Positions 7,923 to 15,665 of a DNA stretch of 64,000 nucleotides are shown piece by piece. The stretch is from CCMP332 sp040218795 (lineage in GTDB: Bacteria; Bacteroidota; Bacteroidia; Cytophagales; CCMP332). The position numbers and the translations under genes were made by a program. Under the pieces are notes generated by a model. That model was not told where the DNA came from. It was given only the letters and a program-made list of their open reading frames with translations, and did no database searches. The stretch is from positions 1 to 64,000 of the forward strand of contig JAVJQT010000006.1 of NCBI GenBank assembly GCA_040218795.1, given 5' to 3'. The first letter of the stretch is position 1; the number at the start of each line of letters is the position of its first letter.

Positions 7923-8985
7923 ATTCCAGATCTTCTAAATCCCAATTAAGGGAATTATCATAGGATATTTTCCCTTTGGAAATTGTCAATGGGGATTTGA
8001 TATTGTTCTCAAATAATTTCCCTGTACCCAAACCCTGATAAATGTCAGGATTGTATTGAGATACAAATTGAGAAATAGCATTCAATCCTATATTTGATTC
8101 CAAAGCTGAAGTAATCCACCAGCCAATGGCTTGTGATTTGGCAAATTCTATCCATTGTGAAGTCTCAAAAAGACCGCCGTGCAAACTGGGTTTTAGTACA
8201 ATAAATTGTGGCTTAATTGTTTTTAGCAATGCCAATTTATCCTTCGGTTCCCTTACTCCAATTAGCTCCTCGTCCAGCGCAATGGCTAATTTTGAATCCC
8301 TGGCCAATCGCGACATTTCTTCTAATTTTTTAACAGCTATGGGTTGTTCAATAGAATGGATATCCAATTTGTAGAGCTCATTCATAATTTCCCGGGCTTC
8401 ATCGTATTGAAAAGCACCGTTGGCATCCACGCGTATTTCAATTTTATCTTTTCTGAATTTTTTTCTCAAATTATGAATCAAACGCATCTCACGATCTAAG
8501 TCCAGGGCGCCAATTTTTATTTTTATACAGTCAAATCCATCCTTGAGCTTTTGAGCAACTTGCGTTTTCATAAATTCATAATCACCCATCCAAATGAGGC
8601 CATTTATAGGAATATCCTGAAGGCCTTCAAAAAAACCGGTCTTGTAAATCTGAAAAGGACTTTCCAAATGCACATCATTAAAAGCGCTTTCTATTGCAAA
8701 TTTTATGGATGAAAAAACCTTGTAATCCTGTTGTATGAATTCCTCAATTAATTGAGCATTGCCTTTTAATTCTCTTAATTTGAAATGAATTAGCGATTTC
8801 AAATCCTCGTCAAATTCCTCGCTCAATCCTTTCAAGGGTCCTGCCTCTCCCAGCCCAACGGCATTGGATTTTTTGTTATGTAGTTTTAGAAATGCGGAAT
8901 ATTTATTTTTTAAAATGCCACGTGAAGTGCCGGCATCAAACTTGAAAATTAAATTTCTTTCAGCCAGGGACCAGTCAAAATTCAT
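7909..8985 (-). CDS. menC: o-Succinylbenzoate synthase
   Basis: Enolase-superfamily dehydratase that makes o-succinylbenzoate in menaquinone synthesis. The 358-aa protein has the barrel residues KIKIG (catalytic Lys), VDANGAF (metal Asp), SIEQPI (metal Glu), ALDEELIG (metal Asp) and the second Lys in VLKPSL. The PINGLIWMG segment is typical of Bacteroidota MenC. A dipeptide epimerase is the main alternative, but this motif set favours MenC. It overlaps the upstream DUF922 gene by four bases (ATGA), so the two are translationally coupled. Other men genes are not in the window. Confidence 0.87.
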   Translation of the reverse strand: MNFDWSLAERNLIFKFDAGTSRGILKNKYSAFLKLHNKKSNAVGLGEAGPLKGLSEEFDEDLKSLIHFKLRELKGNAQLIEEFIQQDYKVFSSIKFAIESAFNDVHLESPFQIYKTGFFEGLQDIPINGLIWMGDYEFMKTQVAQKLKDGFDCIKIKIGALDLDREMRLIHNLRKKFRKDKIEIRVDANGAFQYDEAREIMNELYKLDIHSIEQPIAVKKLEEMSRLARDSKLAIALDEELIGVREPKDKLALLKTIKPQFIVLKPSLHGGLFETSQWIEFAKSQAIGWWITSALESNIGLNAISQFVSQYNPDIYQGLGTGKLFENNIKSPLTISKGKISYDNSLNWDLEDLEFKPL

Positions 8986-9560
8986 TTGTCAAAGTTGTAT
9001 TTTGAGCTGCTAAAAGATTTATATTTTTCCAGATCGGACATAACTTTTTGCTCCCACTTTTTTTGCGGAATTTCGTTCAAACCATGATCCGTCTCTTTAT
9101 CATATAGCTTTTGAGTTTCGGCCAATTCTTTTAATCCATCTTCAAAGGTTTTTTGTAGTTTTTTACTGTCTTTCATACTGTTTAACTCCAATTCAGCCAT
9201 ATTTTTGCGAATCTTTCTTGCGTTTAATTCCGCAATGGCGAAATGCAATTGCTCATGACTCAAGAGTTCATCGGATTTTAATTCAGATTTCACCCAGGAA
9301 TTTTGAGGTGAAAAATAACAGTCAACTTTCCAGCTAAATTCACCCTCCTGGTATGACATGCCAAATTCTGTTCTTGTGTATGTTTCCGCAGCCATCGGAC
9401 TGCTTTTCACAGCTCTAGCTTTAAAATCTTTCCAGGATAAATTGATGCTATCATCCCATCTTATTTTTTCCTGAGCATTTACAGAATGGCTCATCGATAT
9501 GAACGAGATAATTGTCAGGAAGAATAAAGTACACCAGAATGAGTTTTTACGGTAAATCAT
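8982..9560 (-). CDS. Secreted DUF922-type putative zinc protease
   Basis: A 192-aa exported protein with a clear signal peptide (hydrophobic stretch 9-25, SVNAQ cleavage-like end at about 30). The RWDDSINLSWKDFKA segment and HEQLHFAIAELNARK match the pattern I associate with DUF922, a family of predicted secreted zinc-dependent proteases. His102-Glu103-x-x-His106 forms an HExxH site. The rest is helical and charged. It is translated just before menC with a four-base overlap; no functional link to menaquinone is obvious. Substrate is unknown and protease activity is inferred only from the motif. Confidence 0.7.
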   Translation of the reverse strand: MIYRKNSFWCTLFFLTIISFISMSHSVNAQEKIRWDDSINLSWKDFKARAVKSSPMAAETYTRTEFGMSYQEGEFSWKVDCYFSPQNSWVKSELKSDELLSHEQLHFAIAELNARKIRKNMAELELNSMKDSKKLQKTFEDGLKELAETQKLYDKETDHGLNEIPQKKWEQKVMSDLEKYKSFSSSKYNFDK

Positions 9561-9600
9561 TATTTGATTCTTTCTAAATGGATATCAAAATAAACATAAA

Positions 9601-9626
9601 AAAAGCAGAACCGAAGTTCTGCTTTT
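9601..9626 (-). terminator. Terminator with UUCG tetraloop after the universal stress gene
   Basis: An 11-bp perfect stem, AAAAGCAGAAC with GTTCTGCTTTT, encloses a four-base loop that reads TTCG on the minus strand, closed by C-G. T residues follow on that strand. It lies 20 bases after the stop of the universal stress protein gene. Confidence 0.85.
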
Positions 9627-9645
9627 CTTAAGGTTGATTTTATAA

Positions 9646-10500
9646 TTATTCACTTACTACCAGATAAGGTAAATCCAACTCGTTAATCATTTTTTCAGTG
9701 TCACTTCCAAAAAATAATCGGATCAATCCTGAATTTCCTTCAGATATACTGGCAATTATATCCATATCGTGTTTCTGAACATAAGACTTGACCATTTGAC
9801 TTACATCGCCCTTAGAGATGATTTCAATTGTATAATTTTTGAAATCATATTCTTTGGCAAAATCTTCCAGTTTTCCTTGAATGTTCTCCACGGTTGCATC
9901 TTTGTTTTGTAAAATATGTGTTAGATGCACTTTCATATTCATTAGCTCAGCGAAATCACGTATTGAAGTGACGGTGTCCTCTTTATAAGCTTTCATATCA
10001 GTTAAAAGCATCAAATGACCATTTTTATTAACCCATGTCTCCTCTTTTACAATTAAAACAGGGACATCAGCAATCCTCATGGTTACAGCGGCATGGTTTC
10101 CGGAAAACCATTCCCGGAATGATGTTTCACCGCTCGTACCCATTACAATTAGGTTTGCTTTGTGATCATTTAAATAATCTTTCAATGTATCTTCAAAATC
10201 ACCAATTCTAATGACTCCGGTAATTTGGTTTTGTTCATTTCCATAATTTCGAATGATTTTATCCAAATCAGATTTTTTTCTGGCAATTAATTCTGCCATA
10301 TAATGGTCATTTTCTTTGGCTTCTTCCTGTCGCAATTGAACATCTGCACTTGGACTGAAATTATCAGCCTCGGCTTTGGGAAGAGCGTGAAACAAAGTAA
10401 TTTTTGCATCAATGTCTCTAGCTATTTTTAATCCGCTTGCCAGTCCATGCATTGCTTCATCGGAAAAATCTATCGGTATTAATATATTCTTAACATTCAT
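9646..10500 (-). CDS. Universal stress protein with two Usp domains
   Basis: A 284-aa cytoplasmic protein made of two tandem UspA-like domains (about 1-145 and 150-284). The first has NILIPIDFSDEA at its start and the nucleotide-loop pattern IVMGTSGETSFREWFSGN (close to G2xG9GS). The second ends in SEGNSGLIRLFFGSDTE, a similar loop. ATP binding is likely in at least one domain. Usp proteins generally rise under starvation or oxygen stress; its exact role is unknown. It is transcribed alone, away from the small gene at 10714, with a shared 213-base spacer holding operator-like repeats. Confidence 0.9.
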   Translation of the reverse strand: MNVKNILIPIDFSDEAMHGLASGLKIARDIDAKITLFHALPKAEADNFSPSADVQLRQEEAKENDHYMAELIARKKSDLDKIIRNYGNEQNQITGVIRIGDFEDTLKDYLNDHKANLIVMGTSGETSFREWFSGNHAAVTMRIADVPVLIVKEETWVNKNGHLMLLTDMKAYKEDTVTSIRDFAELMNMKVHLTHILQNKDATVENIQGKLEDFAKEYDFKNYTIEIISKGDVSQMVKSYVQKHDMDIIASISEGNSGLIRLFFGSDTEKMINELDLPYLVVSE

Positions 10501-10584
10501 AATCTTAATTGTTTTGACTCATCTATTAAATACCAAAATACATGCCTTGTCCTTATAGGGTTGATAGTATCAAAAATGAAATTT

Positions 10585-10642
10585 TTGTAGAGATATTTCT
10601 ACAATAAATTTTATGTTTTGAGTATTATTTCTACAATAAATT
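10585..10642. promoter_or_regulatory. Operator-like inverted and direct repeats
   Basis: The divergent spacer contains an inverted repeat TTGTAGA-N6-TCTACAA (10585-10604). The 15-base sequence TTTCTACAATAAATT occurs twice, at 10596-10610 and 10628-10642, 32 bases apart (start to start). The arrangement looks like a regulator-binding site or a doubled promoter region controlling the Usp gene, the 82-aa gene, or both. Confidence 0.5.
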
Positions 10643-10713
10643 ATAATTATATTTTGAAAATAGCTGTGAATTGCTTAGCTCTTAGTTAAAATTGAACGAA
10701 TAATTATAAAATC

Positions 10714-10962
10714 ATGAAAGATCCATTAATACAACACGGAGCCGACTATAAAGCATTGAGACGTCAGGGCTTGAGCAAAGAAAGTGCTGAAAAAATAGTA
10801 CTAGCCTCTAATCGAGAAAGTGAAAAGTTTGGAGAAAGTCATTATGAACAACTGTCATATGAAAATATTATGGAATTGGCCCGTTTGCGAAGTATAAAAG
10901 GAATAGAATCCATGTCCAGAGAAGAAGTAATTGCGGCTCTGCGCGCTCAGTCTAATAATTAG
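10714..10962 (+). CDS. Small DUF7218-like protein
   Basis: An 82-aa soluble, charged protein. It resembles small bacterial proteins (DUF7218-like) with an N-terminal KALRRQGLSKESAEKIV helix and a C-terminal Rho-N/SAP-like unit (IMELARLRSIKGIESMSREEVIAALRAQ, two short helices separated by a turn). Such C-terminal units often touch nucleic acid. It stands alone between the Usp gene and the tRNA array. Partnership with the Usp protein in stress is suggested only by position. The family assignment is from memory of the pattern and moderate at best. Confidence 0.6.
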   Translation: MKDPLIQHGADYKALRRQGLSKESAEKIVLASNRESEKFGESHYEQLSYENIMELARLRSIKGIESMSREEVIAALRAQSNN

Positions 10963-10989
10963 GTAAGTAATTGATGATTTCTATTTCAT

Positions 10990-11017
10990 GCCAATCCATA
11001 CGAATTCAAAGATTGGC
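10990..11017. repeat. Short inverted repeat
   Basis: GCCAATC and GATTGGC separated by 14 bases, 27 bases after the small gene ends. It lacks a T-run on the plus strand, so a terminator role is weak. Confidence 0.35.
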
Positions 11018-11055
11018 CCATTCCCTTAGTCGGTCCTGATGGCCCGGAAAATTCC

Positions 11056-11173
11056 GAGACGAAAACCCCTTCTGCTGCGCAGAATGTTTTCTTGTTTTAT
11101 TGGCTTTCAGCAACAAGTTGCTGACGCCATAAAACAAGAAAACCCCTGACGTTTCCGTCAGGGGTTTTGTCTC
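11056..11173. repeat. Composite palindromic element beside the tRNA array
   Basis: Outer arms GAGAC-g-AAAACCCC (11056-11069) and GGGGTTTTGTCTC (11161-11173) face each other. Inside lie a TTCTGC/GCAGAA hairpin (11070-11084), a long imperfect hairpin with arms GTTTTCTTGTTTTATTGGC (11086-11104) and GCCATAAAACAAGAAAAC (11126-11143), whose loop itself contains CAGCAAC/GTTGCTG, and the terminator hairpin at 11139-11168. No gene fits. It could be a non-coding RNA, a MITE-like repeat or a stacked terminator. Confidence 0.6.
11139..11168 (-). terminator. Terminator of the tRNA array
   Basis: A 12-bp perfect stem AAAACCCCTGAC/GTCAGGGGTTTT with a six-base loop. On the minus strand it comes eight bases after tRNA-Pro and ends in TTTTCTTGTTTT, fitting a rho-independent terminator. 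Confidence 0.75.
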
Positions 11174-11176
11174 TTG

Positions 11177-11251
11177 TCGGGGCGGCAGGATTCGAACCTG
11201 CGACCCCCTGGTCCCAAACCAGGTGCGCTAACCGGGCTGCGCTACGCCCCG
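11177..11251 (-). tRNA. tRNA-Pro (anticodon TGG)
   Basis: Acceptor CGGGGCG pairs with CGCCCCG, discriminator A. The anticodon loop reads TTTGGGA with anticodon TGG. T-arm CAGGTTCGAATCCTG is present. It is the last of three tRNAs on this strand. Confidence 0.95.
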
Positions 11252-11323
11252 AGAATTTGTAATAACTCAATCAATTGAATATTATATCTAACTGATCGAC
11301 TTTATCTGCCTTTTAATAGCTTC

Positions 11324-11379
11324 GCCCGGTAAACCGGGCTGCTTGTCTGCCGAAGTGTAACGCAGGCAGGCGCTACACT
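11324..11379. repeat. Two hairpins between tRNA-Arg and tRNA-Pro
   Basis: GCCCGG-TAAA-CCGGGC (11324-11339), and AGTGTA/TACACT (11354-11379) which overlaps a CTGCC/GGCAG pair. They may help processing between the two tRNAs or be remnants of a repeat; there is no T-run on either side. Confidence 0.45.
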
Positions 11380-11393
11380 CTGAATTTTTCATG

Positions 11394-11467
11394 TGATTCC
11401 ACCAGGACTCGAACCTGGAACCTACTGCTTAGAAGGCAGTTGCTCTATCCAGTTGAGCTATGGAACC
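11394..11467 (-). tRNA. tRNA-Arg (anticodon TCT)
   Basis: Acceptor GGTTCCA pairs with TGGAATC (one G-T pair), discriminator A. The anticodon stem-loop CTGCCTTCTAAGCAG reads TCT. T-arm CCAGGTTCGAGTCCTGG is intact. Confidence 0.94.
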
Positions 11468-11508
11468 ATTTCAATATTTTCAAGTCCTTCTTTAAGAACC
11501 TTTGCTTT

Positions 11509-11597
<89 letters not shown>

Positions 11598-11644
11598 AAT
11601 CTAATTGTGAGAAGAAAATTGATGCCCTCTCCAAAATCAGGATG

Positions 11645-11652
11645 CAAATGTA
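11645..11652 (-). promoter_or_regulatory. -7 box for the Ser-Arg-Pro tRNA array
   Basis: TACATTTG on the minus strand matches TAnnTTTG and lies 48 bases before tRNA-Ser. The -33 position does not show a clean TTG. Confidence 0.5.
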
Positions 11653-11737
11653 TGATTATTTTCAATAAAACCTGAAATAGAATTATCAAATTTCTATAGC
11701 ACACTAAAAAAAATATCTATCGAAAAATCCATTTCTC

Positions 11738-11745
11738 TATCTTTG
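11738..11745 (+). promoter_or_regulatory. -7 box upstream of the peptide-transporter operon
   Basis: TATCTTTG matches TAnnTTTG. Its last base is six bases before the ATG at 11751, the same spacing as at relA, suggesting a leaderless or nearly leaderless transcript. The -33 element is weak. Confidence 0.5.
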
Positions 11746-11750
11746 ACAGA

Positions 11751-13472
11751 ATGAAGAAAATTCAGGTCTATTTATTAGTCTTTTTCACACTCGCTATATG
11801 CCTATTCTCTTCCTGTAATTCTACAAAAGTAGAAGAGAGTGAAAATGAATTTTCAATAAGCATGAATATTTCAACCAACCCTCAATCTATCAATCCGCTT
11901 TATTACAGCAGCTCTACGGATATTTTTATTTGCAGACATCTTTTCCAACCACTGCTTTCTATAAATGATAGTTTTAATGATTATGTGCCGATACTCGCCG
12001 AAAAATTGCCGGAAGTAAAATTAGTAAATGACAAAACGGCAATTCATTATTCATTAAAACCCGAAGCTAAATGGGATAATGGCACTTCAGTTAACTCTGA
12101 TGATGTTATTACAAGTTTCAAAATAGTATTCAATCCTCATAGCGAGCTCCCATATCTTGTTAAATATTATGATTTTATTGACTCTATAATTGCACTAAAC
12201 GAATTGGAATTTTATATGTACATAAACTCAGAAGCAAATAATGCCTATTTTAATAGTGGAGATTTTGAGATCTTACCAAAGTATATATTTGATCAGAATA
12301 GTGTACTGGATGCTTACACTTTTCAGGACTTGAAAAATTATAATCCCAATGATAAAATAGATTCGGCTTTATTAATGCTTGGTGAAGAAGTAATTAATAT
12401 TAAAATATTAGATCCCGAAGCTAAAATTTCCGGTACCGGTGCTTATAAAATAACTGATTATAACATCAACAATAACATCACCCTAACAAAAAAACAGGAT
12501 TGGTGGGGACAGAAATATTCTGATCAATCCTATTTTTTTAAATCCAATCCCGACAATATAAATTTCAAAATTTACCTCGAACCACTCTCGGCCATTATGG
12601 ATTATAACAATTCCAATCTGGATGTATTGTTTGGTCTGAATCACGAATCGCTTAAGTCTGTCCTTGACAATCAGAATATAATGGACAATTCAAGATTGAT
12701 AAAATTTAATGTAAATGCATTTGTCTATTTATCTGTAAACAGCTCAAATCCACTTTTTCAAAATGTGTCTGCCAGAAAGGCCATGGCCATTTTATCCGAC
12801 CCTAATACATTTATCAAAGATATTCTCATGGATCAGGCTGTTTCTATTTCAAGCCCTGTTTCACCCAATAATAAAAGACTGTACAATTCAAATTTAAAAG
12901 CGTTGGAGTTCGATCCTGACAATGCATCTATGCTTCTTGAAAAAGGGGGTTGGGTCAAAAGAAACAGTTCCTGGTATAAGAATAATCAGGAAATCTCGCT
13001 TGAATTTCTTATTCAGGCAGGCAATAAAAATTCGGAGGACTATGGTATTTATTTTAAAAACAAGGCGTCAAAAATTGGATTGAAGGTAAATTTGATTCCA
13101 TTGGAATTTTCAGAATTCATTTCCAGAATTAGGAATGGCAATTACACTCTCGCAAGATTGGGAACAAGTGTGAGTCCCATGTTTGATAATCACCGCGCAC
13201 TTTTTCATAGTTCATCTATTGGACAAAGAAATTATCCCCGAATGAAAAGCCCTGAAATTGATTCACTTATTGGAAAAATAGAAATTGAATCCAATCCGGA
13301 GTCAAAAAAACAAATGATCCACACGCTGCAGGAATTAATATTTCATGAATTTAGCTATGTGTTTCTTTATTCGCCAATCTCGAATGTAATTGTAAATAAC
13401 AGGTATGATAATTTCACTTTAAGCGCCGATGCGCTCCGCCCCTGGTTACCTGCATTTTCCCTTAAAAGATGA
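11751..13472 (+). CDS. Peptide-type ABC transporter substrate-binding lipoprotein
   Basis: A 573-aa family-5 solute-binding protein (DppA/OppA type). The lipobox LFSSC places the lipidated Cys at residue 22. The SBP_bac_5 core is visible: SINPLYY near the start, RHLFQPLLSI, the KWDNGTSVNSDDVITSF signature (about 105-120) and the late KNKASKIGLKVNLIPLEFSEF segment. In didermic Bacteroidota it would be anchored in the periplasm. It overlaps the first permease by four bases. Ligands of the family are peptides, nickel or opines; the actual ligand is unknown. No ATPase genes are present in the operon. Confidence 0.9.
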   Translation: MKKIQVYLLVFFTLAICLFSSCNSTKVEESENEFSISMNISTNPQSINPLYYSSSTDIFICRHLFQPLLSINDSFNDYVPILAEKLPEVKLVNDKTAIHYSLKPEAKWDNGTSVNSDDVITSFKIVFNPHSELPYLVKYYDFIDSIIALNELEFYMYINSEANNAYFNSGDFEILPKYIFDQNSVLDAYTFQDLKNYNPNDKIDSALLMLGEEVINIKILDPEAKISGTGAYKITDYNINNNITLTKKQDWWGQKYSDQSYFFKSNPDNINFKIYLEPLSAIMDYNNSNLDVLFGLNHESLKSVLDNQNIMDNSRLIKFNVNAFVYLSVNSSNPLFQNVSARKAMAILSDPNTFIKDILMDQAVSISSPVSPNNKRLYNSNLKALEFDPDNASMLLEKGGWVKRNSSWYKNNQEISLEFLIQAGNKNSEDYGIYFKNKASKIGLKVNLIPLEFSEFISRIRNGNYTLARLGTSVSPMFDNHRALFHSSSIGQRNYPRMKSPEIDSLIGKIEIESNPESKKQMIHTLQELIFHEFSYVFLYSPISNVIVNNRYDNFTLSADALRPWLPAFSLKR

Positions 13473-14509
13473 ATTCTTACTTTCTAAAAAGATTATTGAT
13501 GATTCTTCCCGTCCTTGGGATTGTCTTGCTTTTGACAATGATCCTCGGGCACTATGCAGGAGAAATACCTCCTTATTTACTGGAAGATGACACTAAGAGA
13601 GCCTATTCCGAAGAGCAAATCGAACAGTATAAAGAGAAAAGCGGATTAAACGAGCCTTTTTTTTACATTTCAATAAACAAAAAAGGCGATAAGTCTTTTT
13701 ACTATCCTCAGATCGAATGGAATAGTTCAAAAAATCGTTTTCACAGATATTTATCCAATTTTATAATAGGAAATTTAGGCTACTCCAACTTTTATAAATC
13801 CAATGTTTGGGATGTTATAAAACTGCCCATTTTAAGAACAGTTATAATCAATATAATCGTATTGATAATCGTCTATTCCGCAGGCTTATATTTGGGCTTT
13901 TATCAGGTCCTCAAGCAAAAAAGCATTATTGGCAAGTCTTTTAATGTGATCGGACAGGTTTTTTATGCCATTCCTTCATTTTGGTTAGCTATTCTATTAT
14001 TATGGCTTCTGGCCAATTCACAGAATTTTTATTTATTCCCAACCAATGGATGGATTTGGAACACAAATCAGGGTATTATTAACGCCATATTAAATTTATC
14101 ATGGTCTCTGGTACTGCCTGTAATTTGTCTTTCATTCGGTTCTGTGATTTACATCGCAAGTATTTTTCAACAAAAAATGACAGAAGAGACAAAGAAATCC
14201 TATTTCAAAGCGCTCTTGTCTCGTGGGTTTAGCAGAAAATACATCTTGCGAAAGCATGTATTCAGGATTGCGCTTATTCCAGTAGTTGCGGTTTCGACAG
14301 ATTTAATTCCCGGCTTAATCAGTGGTTCTGTAATCATTGAAAGCATATTTAACATTCCCGGAATGGGGAGAATGGCATTTCAGGCATTCTTTACAAAGGA
14401 TTTTCAAATTATATATGCGATAACCTTAATGGCTACTGTTTTAACATGGCTCAATTGGATTCTTGCAGATTATATTTATTCAAAACTCGACCCAAGAGTC
14501 CAATTTTAG
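13469..14509 (+). CDS. ABC transporter permease, DppB type
   Basis: First inner-membrane permease of the transporter, 346 aa. The N-terminal helix (about 8-28) is followed by a periplasmic loop and then a five-helix BPD_transp_1 core. The EAA-like coupling loop FKALLSRGFSRKYILRKHVFR (starting near 246) would touch the missing ATPase, and GSVIIESIFNIPGMGRMAFQA is the standard late motif of DppB permeases. Start and stop are coupled to both neighbours: ATGA overlap upstream and one base before the next ATG. Confidence 0.92.
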   Translation: MNSYFLKRLLMILPVLGIVLLLTMILGHYAGEIPPYLLEDDTKRAYSEEQIEQYKEKSGLNEPFFYISINKKGDKSFYYPQIEWNSSKNRFHRYLSNFIIGNLGYSNFYKSNVWDVIKLPILRTVIINIIVLIIVYSAGLYLGFYQVLKQKSIIGKSFNVIGQVFYAIPSFWLAILLLWLLANSQNFYLFPTNGWIWNTNQGIINAILNLSWSLVLPVICLSFGSVIYIASIFQQKMTEETKKSYFKALLSRGFSRKYILRKHVFRIALIPVVAVSTDLIPGLISGSVIIESIFNIPGMGRMAFQAFFTKDFQIIYAITLMATVLTWLNWILADYIYSKLDPRVQF

Positions 14510-14510
14510 A

Positions 14511-15665
14511 ATGAGGAAATTCAACTTAGGCATTATTATCTCAATCATCTTTCTTGTTCTATGGATTGTATTGGGACTTTTTTCCGAATTGATTTCATCC
14601 GAAAAACCGCTCTATTATATCGAGGATGGTAAATCCTATTTCCCAATAATTGAACAGGAATCTCTTCGAGACTACAAATCTCAAAAACACGAAGCGGTCA
14701 TATGGCCCCCAATTCCTTTTTCTTCTTCAAGCATGGATATGCAAAATACCGGTTCCAAAGCTCCCGGTGTCATGGAAAATCGAATAGGCGGAAATTTTAA
14801 ACATTTATTGGGAACGGATCATTTGGGCAGGGATGTTACCGCAGGTTTGATTGCAGGTGCAAATGTTTCTCTCAAAATTGTTTTTTATTCCCTTTTACTT
14901 TCGGCAGTGTTTGGAATTCTGATCGGATTGATAACAGGTTATTTTGGCGATCAGGGATTAAAAGTGCGTTTCCCGAACCTATTTCTCATATTCAGTTTAT
15001 TCCTTACTTTGATTTTTCATTCCTCCGAATCGGGCATAATGTCTCTTTCATTTATTATCTGGTTGCTGATCTGTTTCATCTTGTACTTCCTTCTCAGATC
15101 TATTCCTTTCAAATTATTTAATTCTAAAAAAAGCCTGCCTTTGGATCTGTTGATATGGCGCATTCTGGAAATATTTGATTCTATTCCTAAAATTTTGCTT
15201 CTCATTGCAATTTTCGCTGGTTATAGTCCTTCTTTGGAAAGAGTCATAATTCTTATCGCCCTCATAAGCTGGCCGGGTATTAGTAAAATTGTAAGGGCAG
15301 AAACACTCTCAGAAAAAAATAAAAACTATATCGAAGCAGGAAAGGCTTTGGGCTTTAAAAACAGCAGATTGATACTTATTCATATTTTACCCAATATCAT
15401 TGCTCCCATTAGCGTATATCTGACTTTTTTTGCCGGTTCGATTATACTTATTGAATCATCCTTGTCGTTTTTAGGTCTGGGAATGCCGCCGGATGTTCAA
15501 ACATGGGGAAGAATGTTGGCCCTTGCAAAAAATCACTTATCATCCTGGTGGTTGGTCTTCTTTCCAGGCTTTTTTATTTTCGCGGCGGTGTATTCGTTAA
15601 ACACCCTTGGAAGGTATTTAAGCTCAAAAATTCAATATAGAAAGCAACAGAATTTGTTGATATGA
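14511..15665 (+). CDS. ABC transporter permease, DppC type
   Basis: Second permease, 384 aa from the ATG at 14511 (one base after the dppB-like stop); an upstream in-frame ATG at 14463 would run into the previous gene. The HLLGTDHLGRDV motif (about 100-112) is a hallmark of DppC. The coupling loop is EAGKALGFKNSRLILIHILP and the late motif SSLSFLGLGMPPDVQTWGRML. It has a longer periplasmic insertion than usual after the first helix (about 28-90) and extra hydrophobic segments mid-protein. It overlaps the next gene by four bases. Confidence 0.9.
   Translation: MRKFNLGIIISIIFLVLWIVLGLFSELISSEKPLYYIEDGKSYFPIIEQESLRDYKSQKHEAVIWPPIPFSSSSMDMQNTGSKAPGVMENRIGGNFKHLLGTDHLGRDVTAGLIAGANVSLKIVFYSLLLSAVFGILIGLITGYFGDQGLKVRFPNLFLIFSLFLTLIFHSSESGIMSLSFIIWLLICFILYFLLRSIPFKLFNSKKSLPLDLLIWRILEIFDSIPKILLLIAIFAGYSPSLERVIILIALISWPGISKIVRAETLSEKNKNYIEAGKALGFKNSRLILIHILPNIIAPISVYLTFFAGSIILIESSLSFLGLGMPPDVQTWGRMLALAKNHLSSWWLVFFPGFFIFAAVYSLNTLGRYLSSKIQYRKQQNLLI

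Noticed and set aside
10963..11055. A remnant tRNA gene upstream of the palindromic element.
   Set aside because: There is no T-arm or acceptor pairing; only one short inverted repeat (10990-11017).
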